38,107 bases of DNA from Halioglobus sp. GTDB lineage: Bacteria; Pseudomonadota; Gammaproteobacteria; Pseudomonadales; Halieaceae. Location: contig JAGRIH010000019.1 of assembly GCA_020443345.1 (NCBI GenBank), positions 1 through 38,107 of the forward strand, read 5' to 3'. Below the pieces are notes generated by a model. That model saw only the letters and a program-made list of their open reading frames with translations, was not told the origin of the DNA and made no database searches. Made by a program: the position numbers and the translations under genes. Position 1 is the stretch's first letter, and each line of letters starts with the position of its first letter. This document shows, one piece after another, positions 24,076-33,536 of the stretch.

Positions 24076-24304
24076 GTCTGGCGGCCCGGTTGCGCGAATA
24101 ATGTCGAATCTGTGCTGCGCGCGGCGTGTCGAGGTTCAGAACCGTCCGGCCTGGCGAGTGCTTGCCGCAGTGAAAAAAATGGTCGCGCTGAATACAACGG
24201 TGCCGTGCAGCAATCGACTGGATCGCCTGTGATGACGTGTAACGACAAGCGATTGCAGCTATCTGCCAGGGCAGCAACTAATCGACGACAGCAGTGAGAT
24301 AACG

Positions 24305-27300
24305 ATGATGACGCTCAAACAAGTAGCCCTCGGCGACAAATACACCCTGGATTCCGGCAAGCTCTACATGACGGGCAACCAGGCGCTGGTGCGCCTGCCT
24401 CTGCTGCAGAAACAGCGCGACGTGGCGGCCGGCCGGCATACCGCCGGCTATATCTCGGGGTACCGGGGGTCCCCTATCGGCACCTATGACCTGGAACTGG
24501 AGCGGGCACGGGATCTGCTGGCGGACCATGACATCGTCTTCCAGAGCGGCGTGAACGAGGACCTCGCCGCCACCGCTGTGTGGGGTACCCAGCAGATTGA
24601 AAGCGAGGCGCAGAAGAAATACGACGGGGTGTTTTCCATTTGGTACGGCAAGGGGCCGGGCGTGTTTCGTTCCGGCGACGCCATCAAGCACGGGAGTTTC
24701 TACGGCGCATCGGCCCAGGGCGGTGTGCTGCTGATCCCCGGCGATGACCACACGGCAAAGTCCTCCACCATCGCCCACTTCTCTGACCCGGAGATGATCG
24801 CCCACGGCTCCCCCATTCTCTATCCCGCCACCATCCAGGAAGTCATTGATTACGGCCTCATCGGATGGGCCATGTCGCGCTACAGCGGTGCCTGGGTGAC
24901 GCTCAAGGTGGTCAACGAAACGGTTGAGGGTACCGCGACGGTCGAGCTGGACCTGAGTCGCAGCCAGACTTGCGACCCCGAGCATCTCGAGGTTCCTGCC
25001 GAGGCCCACTTCGTGCCGCCCACCGGGGGATTGGGGCCGGCGCAGAGGGCGGAGCGCATGGCATACAGCGGCAGGATACCCCTGGTGAAGGCCTTTGCGC
25101 GCCGCAATCGCCTGGATCGCTGCACTATCGAGGCGCCGCAGCGAAAACTGGGTATCGTCGCCAGCGGCAAGGTGCACCAGGACGTGCTGCGGGCGCTGCA
25201 ACTGCTGGGTATCAGTGAGGACAGGGCGCAGGCGATGGGGCTGAGTCTGTACAAGGTGGCGATGCCCTGGCCCCTCGAGGATGTGAGCTTCAGCGAGTTC
25301 GCTCGAGGCCACGATGAGATCCTGGTGATCGAGGAAAAGCTGCCCCTGATGGAACAACAGATCACCCAACTGCTGTTCAACTGGCCGCAGGGCAATCGCC
25401 CGCGCGTTATCGGCAAACTGGATGAACAGGGCAATCCGCTGCAACACACGCACGGCGCGGTCGACCCGGGGTATTTGATGACCGTCATCGGCAGCCGCCT
25501 GAGCGCCAATGCCATGGTAGACCAGGACATTGCCGCGGCGATCGAGCGCAACCAGGCGCGGCTCAAGGGCGGTTGTGGCGCGGTGGTCGCCGAGGTGGTG
25601 CGCCTGCCCTATTTTTGTTCCGGCTGCCCGCACAATCGCTCCACCAAGCTGCCGGAGGGCTCCAGCGCCATGGGTGGTATCGGCTGTCACGCGATGGCCG
25701 GGTTCATGAACCGCAACACCAGCTTCCCCACGCAGATGGGTGGCGAGGGCCACAACTGGGTCGGACTGTCGCACTTCGTCGACACGCCGCACCGCTTCCA
25801 GAACCTGGGCGATGGCACCTATACCCATTCCGGCCTCCATGCGATTCACGCCGCGGTCGCCCAGGGCGCGAACATCACCTACAAGATTCTATACAACGAT
25901 GCAGTGGCGATGACCGGTGGGCAGGTGGCCGAGGGTGGACTCACGCCGCAACAGATCAGCGCCCAGGTAGTGGCCCTGGGTGCGAAGCGAGTCGTGGTGA
26001 CCACCGATGAGCCGCACAAGTATCGCGGACAACCCGCTTTCGGTGAGGGGGTGACGGTGCATCATCGGGACGAGCTGGATGCACTGCAGCGGGAGTTGCG
26101 CGAGATCCGGGGCGTGACGGTACTGATCAACGACCAGACCTGCGCCGCGGAAAAACGTCGGCGCCGCAAACGCGGACAGTTCCCCGACCCGGATAAGCGG
26201 TACTTCATCAATGAACTGGTATGCGAGGCCTGCGGGGACTGCTCGGTGCAGTCCAATTGCGTCAGCTTGCAGGCCAGAAAAACCGAGTTCGGCAACAAGC
26301 GCTACGTGGATCAGTCCTCCTGTAACAAGGACTATAGCTGTGTGGAAGGCTTTTGTCCCTCGTTTGTCACGGTGCGCGGGGGGAGGCTGCGCAAGGCCGA
26401 GACCGCCAACCTGAGTGAACGCCTGTTCGAGGGGCTGCCCACACCTGCGACGCCGCAGTTTGAGCACTCCTACGCGATTTTGGTCAACGGCATCGGCGGC
26501 ACCGGGGTGGTGACCATCGGTGCCGTGCTGGGCATGGCGGCGCACCTGGAAGATAAGTCGATCTCCATCTACGATATGACGGGGTTTGCACAGAAGGGCG
26601 GCGCGGTGCAGAGCCACCTGCGCATCGGACGCAAGCAGGACGACATCACGACCATCGCCATCGGTGCCGGTGACGCCGATCTGATTCTGGGCTGTGACCT
26701 GGTGGTCACCGCCGGCGAGCACTCCATGCGCGCCATCGAGCGCGGGCGCACCAGGGCCGTGGTCAACAGCGATGCGGTAGCGACCGGCGCGCTGCAGTTG
26801 ATGCGGGATTTCGAGGTGCCCGCTTCGACCATGACCCAAGGTATAAAAAAAGCCCTGGGCGACGATGTGGCCATGGTGGACGCCAGCGCGATTGCCACGG
26901 CGCTTACCGGCAACAGCATCGCTTCGAACATGTTTGTGGTGGGTTACGCCTTCCAGCAGGGCTGGTTGCCACTGTCGGAAGAGGCGGTGATGAAAGCCAT
27001 CGAAATCAATGGCGTGTCAGTGAATTTCAATCAGAACGCGTTCCAGCTCGGGCGGGTAGCGGCGCACGATATGGGTCGTCTGGAGCCGCTGATCGCCGAC
27101 TACATGCAGTCGGCGGCACCCGAGGTGGCGGCTGCGCCGGAAGACGCCTTGCAGCGCCGCGTGGACTATCTGACGCAGTACCAGAACGCGGCCTGGGCCG
27201 CGCAGTACCGGTCACTGGTCGATGACGTGGCGCGAGTCGAGGGCGCCGAGGTCCCGGGCCGGACTGATCTGTCAGATGCGGTGATGCGCAACTACTTCAA

Positions 27301-27817
27301 GCTGATGGCCTACAAGGATGAGTACGAGGTGGCGCGCCTGTACAGCAACGGGGAATTTCGCAGGAAACTGGAGAGTCAGTTTGAAGGCGACTACACGATT
27401 GCCTTCAATCTGGCACCGCCGCTGATTACCCGCCGCGACCCCAAAACCGGCAGACTTAAAAAGCGCGAGTTCGGCGCCTATATGATGAAAGGCTTCGAAC
27501 TGCTGGCCAGGTGCAAGGGGTTGCGCGGTACCGCTTTCGATCCCTTCGGATACAGCGACGAGCGCAAAATGGAGCGGCAGTTGATTGAAGACTACCGCCA
27601 GACTGTCACTGACCTGCTGGCACAACTGAACGGGGAAAATTATGCGCTGGCGGTGCAGTTGGCCGCAGTGCCGGCGGAAATCCGCGGCTACGGCCACGTC
27701 AAGGACCAGGCCGTGATCGAGGCCGAGGCGGAAAAAGCGCGGCTGTTGCAGGCTTTCCGGAATGCCGGCTCGGTGCTTGTCTCGGACCAGGCAGTGTGCC
27801 ACCAGGAGGTCGGCTAA
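24305..27817 (+). CDS. Fused indolepyruvate:ferredoxin oxidoreductase-type 2-oxoacid oxidoreductase
   Basis: The 1170-residue protein is the single-chain form of the thiamine-diphosphate 2-oxoacid:ferredoxin oxidoreductases. In order it has an N-terminal pyrimidine-binding alpha region, a TPP-binding domain (FCSGCPHNRSTKLPEGSSAM, then GGIGCHAMAG, about 437-470), iron-sulfur cysteines C640, C643, C646, C652 and C673, C679, C684, a gamma domain (from about 720: VNGIGGTGVVTIGAVLGMAA), and a C-terminal DUF6537-like region. Such enzymes convert aryl- or branched 2-oxoacids plus CoA to acyl-CoA, CO2 and reduced ferredoxin. The substrate here is open. The gene stands alone behind regulon site 2, which ties 2-oxoacid oxidation to the neighbouring dehydratase/aldolase genes. 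Confidence 0.9.
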   Translation: MMTLKQVALGDKYTLDSGKLYMTGNQALVRLPLLQKQRDVAAGRHTAGYISGYRGSPIGTYDLELERARDLLADHDIVFQSGVNEDLAATAVWGTQQIESEAQKKYDGVFSIWYGKGPGVFRSGDAIKHGSFYGASAQGGVLLIPGDDHTAKSSTIAHFSDPEMIAHGSPILYPATIQEVIDYGLIGWAMSRYSGAWVTLKVVNETVEGTATVELDLSRSQTCDPEHLEVPAEAHFVPPTGGLGPAQRAERMAYSGRIPLVKAFARRNRLDRCTIEAPQRKLGIVASGKVHQDVLRALQLLGISEDRAQAMGLSLYKVAMPWPLEDVSFSEFARGHDEILVIEEKLPLMEQQITQLLFNWPQGNRPRVIGKLDEQGNPLQHTHGAVDPGYLMTVIGSRLSANAMVDQDIAAAIERNQARLKGGCGAVVAEVVRLPYFCSGCPHNRSTKLPEGSSAMGGIGCHAMAGFMNRNTSFPTQMGGEGHNWVGLSHFVDTPHRFQNLGDGTYTHSGLHAIHAAVAQGANITYKILYNDAVAMTGGQVAEGGLTPQQISAQVVALGAKRVVVTTDEPHKYRGQPAFGEGVTVHHRDELDALQRELREIRGVTVLINDQTCAAEKRRRRKRGQFPDPDKRYFINELVCEACGDCSVQSNCVSLQARKTEFGNKRYVDQSSCNKDYSCVEGFCPSFVTVRGGRLRKAETANLSERLFEGLPTPATPQFEHSYAILVNGIGGTGVVTIGAVLGMAAHLEDKSISIYDMTGFAQKGGAVQSHLRIGRKQDDITTIAIGAGDADLILGCDLVVTAGEHSMRAIERGRTRAVVNSDAVATGALQLMRDFEVPASTMTQGIKKALGDDVAMVDASAIATALTGNSIASNMFVVGYAFQQGWLPLSEEAVMKAIEINGVSVNFNQNAFQLGRVAAHDMGRLEPLIADYMQSAAPEVAAAPEDALQRRVDYLTQYQNAAWAAQYRSLVDDVARVEGAEVPGRTDLSDAVMRNYFKLMAYKDEYEVARLYSNGEFRRKLESQFEGDYTIAFNLAPPLITRRDPKTGRLKKREFGAYMMKGFELLARCKGLRGTAFDPFGYSDERKMERQLIEDYRQTVTDLLAQLNGENYALAVQLAAVPAEIRGYGHVKDQAVIEAEAEKARLLQAFRNAGSVLVSDQAVCHQEVG

Positions 27818-27954
27818 CTTCGAGGTACTGGCCAGTGCTGCGCCGACACCAGAACCGCCGGTTCACGGGAGGATTTGGGCGGCCCCTGGAAAGTTCCGTG
27901 GAGTCGCGCCAGACGTTTGACGGCGCTGCTCGACAGGTGCAAGCTCAGCACAAT

Positions 27955-27970
27955 TGTCACTTTTGGGACA
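27955..27970 (+). promoter_or_regulatory. Regulon site 3, before the TonB-receptor operon
   Basis: TGTCACTTTTGGGACA is a 5-6-5 near-palindrome (one mismatch, at the inner base). Its centre (27962.5) is exactly 29.5 bases before TATAGT (27992-27997), a 5/6 match to -10, so transcription would start near 28004. The receptor ATG is at 28096. The remainder of the 278-bp gap holds no other clear feature. Confidence 0.78.
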
Positions 27971-28095
27971 TTCAATTTGCACGTCGGCCGCTATAGTTTG
28001 CGGCCGGCAGTAGAAGGAGCAACACCGCGCCGCGACCCTGCGCAGGGATGTGCCGCTACAAACCACCGATGTAACGCAAATAACAGGAACCCGCT

Positions 28096-30576
28096 ATGAA
28101 AAATGCATCACGTAATTCACTCACCGCCATTGCCCTGGGTCTTGCCCTGGCCAACCAGGCCAGCGCCCAAAAGCTGGAAGAGGTGGTGGTAACCGCCACC
28201 AAGCGCGCCGAGTCTCTGCAGGATGTACCCATTTCCATGATCGCCATGAGCGGTGACTCGATCAAGGATATGGGCGTCACGCGCGGAGAGGAATTCGCCG
28301 CGGATATGCCAGCGATCACCATTGCACAGAACCCGGTCGGAAACTTTGTCTTTATCCGTGGAGTAGGTACCCCGGGCGCCAACCAGGGGGTCGAGCAGTC
28401 TGTGTCGATATTCCACGATGGTATCTATATGGGGCGCAGCCAATTGTCCCGCGCGCCGTTTATGGATCTCGAGCGGGTCGAGGTGCTGCGCGGCCCCCAG
28501 AGTGTGCTGTTTGGCAAAAACACCATCGGCGGGGCCATTAATGTGATCAGTGCCAAACCAACCGCGGAACTGGAGGGTATGATCAGCGGGCTCTATGGCT
28601 GGGAATATGGCGAAAAGGAAATTACCGGTGTGTTGTCGGGGCCGATTACCGATACCCTTTCTGGCCGCGTTGCCTACCGAGGCTACGAACTGGACGGGTA
28701 TATCGAGAATGTGCTGATTAGCGGCGATGCGCCGGAGCGCGATGACCAGACCTTGCGACTGCAGTTGGCCTGGGACGCCACGGACAATTTGCAGATCCAT
28801 GCCAAGTGGGAGCAAAGTGACTTCGAGCAGAAGCAGCAAACTACCCAGCTCGCCATTTTTGATCCCATCGGTAGTGGGGTTGGCTTTAATGCCCTCAACT
28901 CGGCGCTGGTTGCAGTGGGCAGCGGCAGTGACAAACCGGAGAAATACGACGACGAGCGGGCCGTGCTCAACGACGGCGGCGCGACGCTGGGGCAGGTATT
29001 GCCCGAGTACGCCGGCCTGCCGGGCTTTCCCGGCCTGGACGAGAGCAGCGACAACGCGATGGAAGTTGGAACCCTGACCTTTGATTGGGCTATTGGCGAT
29101 CATACCCTGACCGCCATATCCGGCTACGCCCACTACGATTACCGCGATATCTGTGACTGTGACTTCGCCGCTATACCTCTGATCCAGGTAGATGCACGGG
29201 AGGATTACGATCAGTTCAGTCAGGAAATTCGCCTGACCTCCCCCGGCGGTGAAACCATCGACTACATTCTGGGCATGTACTACCACGAGAGCGACCTGGA
29301 GTTTCGCTCCATCGAGGGCTTCGGTACTTCACTGGCGTCGTCGCTACTGGGTGCGCCCGCTGCTCTCACGCCCAACCTGACCCGCGACTACACCATGAAC
29401 CAGGATCAGGACATGTGGGCGGTGTTTGGTCAGCTGACTTACAGTTTTACGGATGCAACCCGCGTGAATGTCGGCCTGCGCTATTTTGAGGAGAGCAAGG
29501 AGGTCGATCACGTTCTCGACAAACGATTCAGTGCCGGCTGGGACTACAGCGCGGCCGCCGGTCTGCCCGCCGGCTCGGTCACCTATGGCGATAGCGCGCA
29601 GGAATATGACCGCTTCCTGGCAGATTTTTCGGGTACCCCGCTGGTGGCTATTTCCGAAGGTATCTACGCCGGTCTGCTGGGAACGTTCGAGCACGATATC
29701 CGGGATCGCGAGCGCGATGAGCAGGATTGGACGGGTAGCGTCACTCTTGAACATGACTTCAACGAAGACACCATGCTGTTCGCGACCGTTGCAACAGGCA
29801 CCAAGGGCGGCGGCTTCGACGGACGCTTCCTGAAAACCAACGACAATCCCTTCTTTGAATATGACGAGGAGAAGGCGACCAGTTATGAACTGGGGGTAAA
29901 AACCTACCTGATGGATGGCCTGATGTCGCTGAACGCCACGGCGTTCTACGCCACGGTGGACGATTTCCAGGTCAGCATCTTCGACGGTGCGACAGCTTTC
30001 TTCGTACAGAACGCCGCCAAGGTCGAGACCCAGGGCGTTGAAATAGATGTCAAATGGGCGGCCACCGAGAACCTCACTATCGGCTTTGCCGGCAGCTACC
30101 TCGATGCGGTATACGATGAATTCGAAAACGCGCCCTGCTGGACCCTCAGTGGCAGCCAGCCGGTTGACCGCGGTAACTGTGTCGGTCGCGGCACCCCCAC
30201 CGCACACCGCGATGCGTCGGGCGAGCAGATCAACTTTGCACCGGAGACGGCGTTCAATCTGAATTTCGACTACCGGCATCCGGTCGGCGATACCCTGGAG
30301 GCACGCGCGGTGTTAAACATCAACTATTCTGACGGCTACGCGACGGCGGGTGACCTCGACGAGGATTATGCCTGGCAGGACAGTTTTACCAAGTACGACG
30401 TGCGCCTGAGCCTGGGCGGTATCGACGGTATGTGGGATGTCGCCCTGATCGGTAAAAACCTGTCTGACGAATACACCAGCGGTAACAACAATGATGAGCC
30501 GCTGGTGCCCGGTAATGGTTTTGCCTCCACGGACCGGCTGCGCTCCTATGCGGTGCAGGCCACGTATCGGTTCTGA
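28096..30576 (+). CDS. TonB-dependent outer-membrane receptor, 826 aa
   Basis: A signal peptide (to about residue 24, NQASA) is followed by a TonB-box-like EEVVVTATKR and a plug domain containing FIRGVGTPGANQGVEQSVSI and LERVEVLRGPQSVLFGKNTI. A beta-barrel follows and ends YAVQATYRF with the terminal Phe. The style matches the sphingomonad/marine-gammaproteobacterial receptors that import organic compounds as well as iron complexes. Because it shares a promoter class with catabolic enzymes and has no iron-box or siderophore genes nearby, it probably brings in the growth substrate of this cluster. The dehydrogenase gene follows after 26 bases. The ligand is unknown. Confidence 0.9.
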   Translation: MKNASRNSLTAIALGLALANQASAQKLEEVVVTATKRAESLQDVPISMIAMSGDSIKDMGVTRGEEFAADMPAITIAQNPVGNFVFIRGVGTPGANQGVEQSVSIFHDGIYMGRSQLSRAPFMDLERVEVLRGPQSVLFGKNTIGGAINVISAKPTAELEGMISGLYGWEYGEKEITGVLSGPITDTLSGRVAYRGYELDGYIENVLISGDAPERDDQTLRLQLAWDATDNLQIHAKWEQSDFEQKQQTTQLAIFDPIGSGVGFNALNSALVAVGSGSDKPEKYDDERAVLNDGGATLGQVLPEYAGLPGFPGLDESSDNAMEVGTLTFDWAIGDHTLTAISGYAHYDYRDICDCDFAAIPLIQVDAREDYDQFSQEIRLTSPGGETIDYILGMYYHESDLEFRSIEGFGTSLASSLLGAPAALTPNLTRDYTMNQDQDMWAVFGQLTYSFTDATRVNVGLRYFEESKEVDHVLDKRFSAGWDYSAAAGLPAGSVTYGDSAQEYDRFLADFSGTPLVAISEGIYAGLLGTFEHDIRDRERDEQDWTGSVTLEHDFNEDTMLFATVATGTKGGGFDGRFLKTNDNPFFEYDEEKATSYELGVKTYLMDGLMSLNATAFYATVDDFQVSIFDGATAFFVQNAAKVETQGVEIDVKWAATENLTIGFAGSYLDAVYDEFENAPCWTLSGSQPVDRGNCVGRGTPTAHRDASGEQINFAPETAFNLNFDYRHPVGDTLEARAVLNINYSDGYATAGDLDEDYAWQDSFTKYDVRLSLGGIDGMWDVALIGKNLSDEYTSGNNNDEPLVPGNGFASTDRLRSYAVQATYRF

Positions 30577-30602
30577 GCAGCACGAGCAGGGAGAGGACGG
30601 CT

Positions 30603-31772
30603 ATGCGCACAGCGGCGATCGAGTATTCCCCACTGGAGCCCTTCGCGAAGCCGGCGAAACCCGGGCAGCGGCCGCCCCGGGTTTTTGGTGCGCCCTCACG
30701 GTACGTGCAGGGCGCCGGTGTGGTCGATGACGCCGGCCACTATCTCTCGCGCCTCGGGTTCAGGCGCAGCGCTGTCCTGGCGTCCCCCCGCAGCTTCGGT
30801 GCGGAAGCGGACCGGGTCGTGGCAAGCATGGGCCGCGCCGGCCTGAGTGTCGAGCCGCTCAGCTTTGGCGGTGAATGTTCTCTGCAGGCGATAGAGGGCC
30901 ACGCCAGAACGCTCCAGTGTGCCGCGAAACCGGTCGATGGAGTTGTGGCGGTGGGCGGCGGCAAAGTGGTCGATGCCGGCCGGGCCCTGGCGCACCGGCT
31001 GGGTGTTCCCGTGGCGGTCATCCCCTCCCTGGCATCCAACGATGCACCGTGTGCCGCCGTTTCCGTCATCTATACACCTGAAGGTGCCACGGCCGATGCC
31101 GAGATCTACGACGAAAACCCGGTACTGGTGCTCGTGGATACCGCCATTATCGCCGCGGCGGACCGGCGCTATCTCGTTGCGGGCATGGGCGATGCGATGG
31201 CGACCTGGTATGAGGCCCGCGCCACGGCAGCCACGCCAGGTGGGGTCAGTGTCTTCGGCGGCCGGCCGACACTGGCGGCCACTGCCCTGGCGCAACTGTG
31301 CGCCGCGACGCTATATCGCGACGGGGCCGACGCGCTCGACGCTCTGGGCCGGGCGGAAATCAGCGATGCGCTGGAAAACGTGGTGGAGGCCAACACCCTC
31401 CTGAGCGGGCTCGGTTACGAGAGCGGAGGTATAGCGGCGGCCCACGCCGTGGCACAGGGCTTCACGCTGATCGAGCGTGTACACAATAACTGTCTGCACG
31501 GTGAAATGGTGGCGATGGGGGTGCTGGCACAACTGTTGCTCGAAGGTGACCTTGCCGAGGCGGAGAAGGCCGCTGGGTTTTTTGCGGCGGTGGGACTTCC
31601 CGTGCGCCTGGCGAATATAGGGATCGATCCCGACAATGGACAGGAACTGGGTGTAGTCGTGGCGGGGGCGATGGCGTTCCCCTTCCTGTGCAATATGCCC
31701 GACCCCGTTACGCCCGAGCGTTTGCTCGCAGCGATTCTGGCGGCGGACGAACTCGGCGCGCGGATCGTCTGA
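30603..31772 (+). CDS. GldA-type iron/zinc-dependent dehydrogenase, 389 aa
   Basis: GGGAGAGGA precedes the ATG at 30603. The protein belongs to the glycerol dehydrogenase branch of the iron-containing alcohol dehydrogenase superfamily. It has the nucleotide-binding GGGKVVDAGRA (about 118-128), PSLASNDAP (141-149), and metal ligands D197 (GMGDAMATW), H281 (AAHAV) and H299 (NNCLHGEM). An extra 25 or so residues precede the usual start. Family members oxidise glycerol or related diols or reduce hydroxy-aldehydes and ketones with NAD(H). Here it might reduce or oxidise the aldehyde released by the HpaI-type aldolase. It is co-transcribed with the receptor gene. Confidence 0.87.
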   Translation: MRTAAIEYSPLEPFAKPAKPGQRPPRVFGAPSRYVQGAGVVDDAGHYLSRLGFRRSAVLASPRSFGAEADRVVASMGRAGLSVEPLSFGGECSLQAIEGHARTLQCAAKPVDGVVAVGGGKVVDAGRALAHRLGVPVAVIPSLASNDAPCAAVSVIYTPEGATADAEIYDENPVLVLVDTAIIAAADRRYLVAGMGDAMATWYEARATAATPGGVSVFGGRPTLAATALAQLCAATLYRDGADALDALGRAEISDALENVVEANTLLSGLGYESGGIAAAHAVAQGFTLIERVHNNCLHGEMVAMGVLAQLLLEGDLAEAEKAAGFFAAVGLPVRLANIGIDPDNGQELGVVVAGAMAFPFLCNMPDPVTPERLLAAILAADELGARIV

Positions 31773-31777
31773 GCGAA

Positions 31778-31805
31778 CTGCGACAGACACCGTTTGCCGG
31801 TGCTG
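31778..31805 (+). terminator. Weak hairpin between convergent genes
   Basis: CACCG-TTTGC-CGGTG forms a 5-bp stem in the 54-bp gap between the convergent dehydrogenase and permease genes. No T-run follows on either strand, so termination here is possible but poorly supported. Confidence 0.2.
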
Positions 31806-31826
31806 TAGCGCCGCCGTCCGGGCGGG

Positions 31827-33200
31827 TCAGCCGAACAGGCCAACCAGTACGATCATCAGCAACGTTACCCCGGCCGGGATGACCACGGTGATAATGCCGA
31901 CATCGCGGTAGGCCTCCCTGTGAGTCAGGCCGGTGATGGTCAGCATGGCGACAATCGCGCCACAGTGCGGCAGCGAGTCGAAACCTCCGCTGGCCATGGT
32001 CGCCAGGCGGTGCAGTACCTGCGGTTCGATACCCATGGCGAGGTAGGCCGGTGCCATCGTCTGCATAAATATCTGCAAGCCCCCGGAAGCCGAGCCGGTA
32101 ATCGCCGCAACCAGGCTGACCGATGCAAACATGGAAAACAGGGGCGGCAGAGCGGATTCCAGCATCATACCGGTGAACTGGGAGAAGCCCTCGGTATGGG
32201 TGACCACCCCGCCAAAACCAATCACGGCGGCTGTGTTAATGAGGGGCATGATGGAATCCTGGGTGCCGTCCCCCGCCACTTGCAGAACTTTCCCACGAAG
32301 GCTGCCAAACAACAGCGCGGCCAGCAAAGAGCCGCCCACCAGGGCGATGCTCGGCCAGACGATGGGCTGGGAATCGGCGAAATGCAACAGCCCGGCCAGT
32401 GCGCTGTCCCCGGACTGGACGCTCTGCGGCAATACCAGCATTAACAGCCGGGGCAGGATGATGGTCAGCAGCACCGCCGCCAGGGGCAGGCAGGCGCTGA
32501 CCCAGCCGGGGTAATCGCGCGCGTCAACGCTGGATATCCGGTCGTTGAGTCCGGGCCGGAAGTGCTCTGCGCGCGACGCCGCCAGCAGACGCTGACGCTC
32601 CAGGTACCACATGCCAATGGCGAACATCAACACAGCGCCGACCAGACCGATCCAGAAGCCCGCGAACAGGTCCGTACCGAGCGCCACGGCGGCGATGACA
32701 TTGTGGATGGAAGGCGTGCCGGGCAGCGCAGTGAGGGTGAAAGTGCCCGAGCCCAGCGCCAGCGCGGCGCAAAACAGACGCTTGGGTATATCCGCTTCCT
32801 GTAGCAGCTTCAGGCCCAGTGGATAGATGGCGAATATCACCACAAATACGACCACGCCGCCATAGGTGAGCAAGGTACAGGCCAGTACCGTAATCCAGAG
32901 AGCCCGGTGCGCCCCCAGATGTTTGATCAGCACCATGGCGATACTGGCCGCTGCGTGGCTTTCGCCCATGATGCGACCAAATACGGCCCCGGCGGCAAAC
33001 AGCAGGAAGAACTTGCCAGCGAAGGTGAACGCGCCCAGGGGACCAAAGGAATAATAGTCCGTGATCCCCGTGGCTAGCGGCAGACCATTGGTGACAATGA
33101 CCAGAAGCGAGCACAGCAGAGAGGCCAGAACGATGTTCACCCCCCGAAGTGCCAGACCAATCAGCAGAGCGACGCTGCCCAGAAGACCGATGTATTGCAT
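31827..33200 (-). CDS. GntP-type organic-acid permease, 457 aa
   Basis: The protein is almost entirely hydrophobic with about 12 predicted membrane segments. It resembles the GntP/gluconate-D-serine permease family: there is a tract LFAAGAVFGRIMGESHAAAS and a C-terminal SGGFDSLPHCGAIVAMLTIT followed by GLTHREAYRD, seen in the subgroup often placed near hydroxyacid or short-chain-acid catabolism genes. It would bring a hydroxy- or oxo-acid through the inner membrane with protons. AAGGA precedes the ATG by about 10 bases. Regulon site 4 lies upstream, so its expression is probably matched to the receptor and enzymes. The exact substrate is unknown. Confidence 0.82.
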   Translation of the reverse strand: MQYIGLLGSVALLIGLALRGVNIVLASLLCSLLVIVTNGLPLATGITDYYSFGPLGAFTFAGKFFLLFAAGAVFGRIMGESHAAASIAMVLIKHLGAHRALWITVLACTLLTYGGVVVFVVIFAIYPLGLKLLQEADIPKRLFCAALALGSGTFTLTALPGTPSIHNVIAAVALGTDLFAGFWIGLVGAVLMFAIGMWYLERQRLLAASRAEHFRPGLNDRISSVDARDYPGWVSACLPLAAVLLTIILPRLLMLVLPQSVQSGDSALAGLLHFADSQPIVWPSIALVGGSLLAALLFGSLRGKVLQVAGDGTQDSIMPLINTAAVIGFGGVVTHTEGFSQFTGMMLESALPPLFSMFASVSLVAAITGSASGGLQIFMQTMAPAYLAMGIEPQVLHRLATMASGGFDSLPHCGAIVAMLTITGLTHREAYRDVGIITVVIPAGVTLLMIVLVGLFG

Positions 33201-33275
33201 TGCCTGTTATTCCTTGTTTGCCAGCGCGCGATCGCCAGACAGGAATTCAGCATAGAGCGGCGGCGACTTGTCAAC

Positions 33276-33291
33276 TGTCGGTTTTATGACA
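33276..33291 (-). promoter_or_regulatory. Regulon site 4, before the permease gene
   Basis: On the plus strand TGTCGGTTTTATGACA is a 5-6-5 near-palindrome. Read toward the permease, its centre (33283.5) is 29.5 bases before TATGCT (33254-33249), a 4/6 match to -10, so transcription would start near 33242, about 42 bases before the ATG. The rest of the 336-bp gap up to the DUF3014 gene shows no supported feature. Confidence 0.78.
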
Positions 33292-33536
33292 GTTCGGCAG
33301 ATATCGCGTCTGCGGCGTTTTCAAGCGCGCCGCCGCACTGCGAGATCGGCAAAAAAACAGGTTCTCGGCGCCAGCAGGCGGGGTGGTCGTCGGCGTTCGG
33401 CAGTCGCTGGCATCCCCGCCTGTCAGCGCGGCGGGATGTTCAACTGCTCTCGAACGGCAATGTATCGGTATTGCGATCGGCTAGTGTGCCAGAACGGCCC
33501 TCGGGGTTCCCCCGGGGCCGGTTACTTAGTGTCCGT

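Noticed and set aside
24278-25849. 523-codon minus-strand ORF opposite the oxidoreductase gene
   Set aside because: It overlaps a clear multi-domain enzyme and has no family resemblance or start signal of its own.
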